Below are positions 35,700 through 37,223 of a stretch of DNA of 37,223 bases, in pieces. The DNA is from an uncultured Francisellaceae bacterium (GTDB taxonomy: Bacteria > Pseudomonadota > Gammaproteobacteria > UBA6186 > Azoamicaceae). Within the stretch, counting starts at the first letter, position 1. Every line of letters starts with the position of its first letter. Position numbers and translations under genes: made by a program. The notes below the pieces were generated by a model, which was given only the letters and a program-made list of their open reading frames with translations, was not told where the DNA came from and ran no database searches. The stretch covers positions 1-37,223 of the forward strand of contig CAIKKE010000087.1 of NCBI GenBank assembly GCA_903827925.1, read 5' to 3'.

Positions 35700-37136
35700 A
35701 ACTCCACGAAAAATTTTACTAGCAATATCAGTAGTTGCATTAAATAATGCACTTTTATTTTCATAAACAGCACTTGCAGTTTTACGAAATTCACCATTAT
35801 AAACTAAATCTTGTACTAATTTTTTAGAACTCATCAAATTATAACCAACAAAAGAAGCTGCAGCTGGATATGTAGCTTTATTTATTCCAGATTGAATATC
35901 TTGATTTTCATATCCATTTAAAATATTAAACATACCTGAACGTAATTTATTCATACCAGGAATATATTTGCTAACCGATTCTAGCAAATCTTTTTCAAAA
36001 ACACTTTTAATTTTATCTTTGCCAGCTTGTTCAAAATTACTATAATACCCATGAACAAGATTTGATGCAGTTTTATCGTCAGTATTATGATAAAAATATT
36101 CTGAATGCATCTTTAAAGAATCACTTACCAATCTTTGCCCTATAAGCTTAGCACCATATTTAGCCGCAGAAAGAATTCCACCAGATATCATAAAAGACAC
36201 CCCTATATCCAAAGTTTCCCCTAAAGTTACATATGGTTTATTAAAATTTTTAAACATTAAATAAACTTCAGCTAATTCTGGAGGTACATCTGAAAATAAA
36301 TATGTTCCTGAAATTTGTGGCACAAGATCGCCCTCTTGAACATGCGCTATGAATTTCATAGAAAAATCTGGATCTTCAGATTTAATGTTTATCAAATTTT
36401 CTTGAACTTCATTAGCTACCCTTTGATTAACGCCAGCAGATTGAAAAACAACTGTTTCTATTTGAGAAACTTTACTTAAATTTGCATAAGTTTTTTCTTG
36501 CTTAACTTTAAGAGCATAATGAGTTAACAATTGAGCTAATGATCCACCCAAACTGTGGCCTGTAATTCTTAATTTTTCTATTGAATTTTCTTCAATTAAT
36601 TCATTGATCTGTTGCAATATAACATCAATATTATCACTTAATACTGTATATCCTGGACCATTAGGATCTAAATCTGCAATCATACTTGCATCTCCGACCT
36701 GAGTCCCTCTACATAAAATTGTCAACGGAGCATTAGGATCATTTTGATTTACTAATGCATATAAATTTATACCTTTATTTCTACTTTTATCTGTGCCTAA
36801 TGGTCTTAATATATACCCTTTTTCTTTAAGTGTTCCTTTAGTTTGATTAAACTTATCATCACTAACAGATAACGCATAAGAATCATACTTTGCAGCAAGT
36901 TCAACACTATTACCAATCTCATTAATTTCCGATTCTTTAGCATAATCTTCTTTACAGATATGCATAAAATCATTTTGATTGTCAGAAACAGAAAGCTCTA
37001 ACCAATCACTGTCGGTGGAATTTAAAGGGTTAACATTAATTTCTATTTCTTGTTCTTGTTCTTGTTGATTATTATATGACGAAACTGAATTTAACTTAAA
37101 TAAATTACTTAAATTTTTAAAATTTAATATAGACAT
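35679..37136 (-). CDS. Class 3 lipase-like alpha/beta hydrolase; effector candidate
   Basis: This 485-residue protein has the lipase class 3 core. It contains LTILCRGTQ (138-146), the nucleophile elbow ITGHSLGGSLAQLL with candidate catalytic Ser195, and EGDLVPQISG with candidate Asp271. Candidate catalytic histidines lie further on (YFYHNTDD or LVHGYY). The N-terminal 50 residues are Asn/Gln/Glu-rich, and there is no classical signal peptide. A hydrophobic stretch after the core (about 310-330) may contact membranes. Enzymes of this kind hydrolyse acyl esters of lipids. In Dot/Icm-bearing bacteria several such lipases are effectors, which is possible but unproven here. GGAGA lies 7 nt before the ATG at 37136. 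The last 87 bp of the window hold nothing else recognisable. Confidence 0.72.
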   Translation of the reverse strand: MSILNFKNLSNLFKLNSVSSYNNQQEQEQEIEINVNPLNSTDSDWLELSVSDNQNDFMHICKEDYAKESEINEIGNSVELAAKYDSYALSVSDDKFNQTKGTLKEKGYILRPLGTDKSRNKGINLYALVNQNDPNAPLTILCRGTQVGDASMIADLDPNGPGYTVLSDNIDVILQQINELIEENSIEKLRITGHSLGGSLAQLLTHYALKVKQEKTYANLSKVSQIETVVFQSAGVNQRVANEVQENLINIKSEDPDFSMKFIAHVQEGDLVPQISGTYLFSDVPPELAEVYLMFKNFNKPYVTLGETLDIGVSFMISGGILSAAKYGAKLIGQRLVSDSLKMHSEYFYHNTDDKTASNLVHGYYSNFEQAGKDKIKSVFEKDLLESVSKYIPGMNKLRSGMFNILNGYENQDIQSGINKATYPAAASFVGYNLMSSKKLVQDLVYNGEFRKTASAVYENKSALFNATTDIASKIFRGVKKYCFS

Positions 37137-37223
37137 CTTAATTCTCCGTATATATTTTTATATATTTATTTTTTTATATATTTATTAGAAGTTTAATTTA
37201 TCAGATATTTTTTCTATTGTCCA

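Noticed and set aside
1-37223. CRISPR arrays and rRNA genes
   Set aside because: No regularly spaced direct repeats with unique spacers and no rRNA-like conserved stretches were seen.

Overview
The window comes from a very AT-rich gammaproteobacterium, most likely a host-associated member of the Legionellales (Legionella/Coxiella/Rickettsiella relatives). Three things point there. The tRNA-Tyr/Gly/Thr - tRNA-Trp - secE - nusG - rplKAJL - rpoBC block and the gcvR/perM/bepA neighbourhood are gammaproteobacterial. A 120-residue membrane protein carries the HK/EH-x-NP-x-x-IP motif of Dot/Icm (type IVB) IcmC/IcmD-type proteins. Several genes look like secreted effectors: a coiled-coil protein with an acidic tail, a caspase-fold protein and a class 3 lipase. 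The exact genus cannot be fixed from the sequence alone.

Layout. 1-4.3 kb: a small minus-strand gene, the peptidoglycan-recycling pair amgK-murU with rpe, and a second minus-strand gene; the two minus-strand genes share a repeat motif and a conserved upstream element. 4.3-7.6 kb: gcvR, perM, a TusA-like gene and the metalloprotease/chaperone gene bepA. 7.6-10.6 kb: an IcmD-like gene, tRNA-Lys, a small coiled-coil gene, cca and rsmD. 10.7-13.6 kb: a long coiled-coil protein and a ProP-like MFS transporter. 13.6-20.5 kb: an accessory island with IS debris at both ends, holding an HD-like protein of unknown function, a hydrolase-only RelA/SpoT homologue and a 1253-residue TIR-NACHT (STAND) protein. 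20.5-32.2 kb: a methyltransferase-like gene, rpoC, rpoB, rplL, rplJ, rplA and rplK, all on the minus strand. 32.4-34.0 kb: a foreign-looking gene on the opposite strand, wedged between rplK and nusG. 34.0-35.35 kb: nusG, secE and four tRNA genes, with tuf missing from its usual place. 35.35-37.2 kb: a non-coding stretch and a lipase gene.

The main scientific points are as follows. (a) Short tandem duplications sit on translation-initiation regions: 35 bp at murU and 21 bp at rpoC each create a decoy mini-ORF that ends exactly at the real start codon, and 15 bp at cca doubles the start codon. (b) A predicted clan CD (caspase-like) cysteine-protease gene has split the normally contiguous nusG-rplK pair. 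(c) A TIR-NACHT protein keeps its likely catalytic TIR glutamate and sits beside two nucleotide-hydrolase-like genes in an IS-scarred island. (d) Two repeat-protein genes share a conserved upstream module whose spacing differs by 21 bp. (e) None of the five tRNA genes encodes its CCA end, and the CCA-adding enzyme is present.

Everything here was read by eye from the sequence and from general knowledge of the families; no database search was run.
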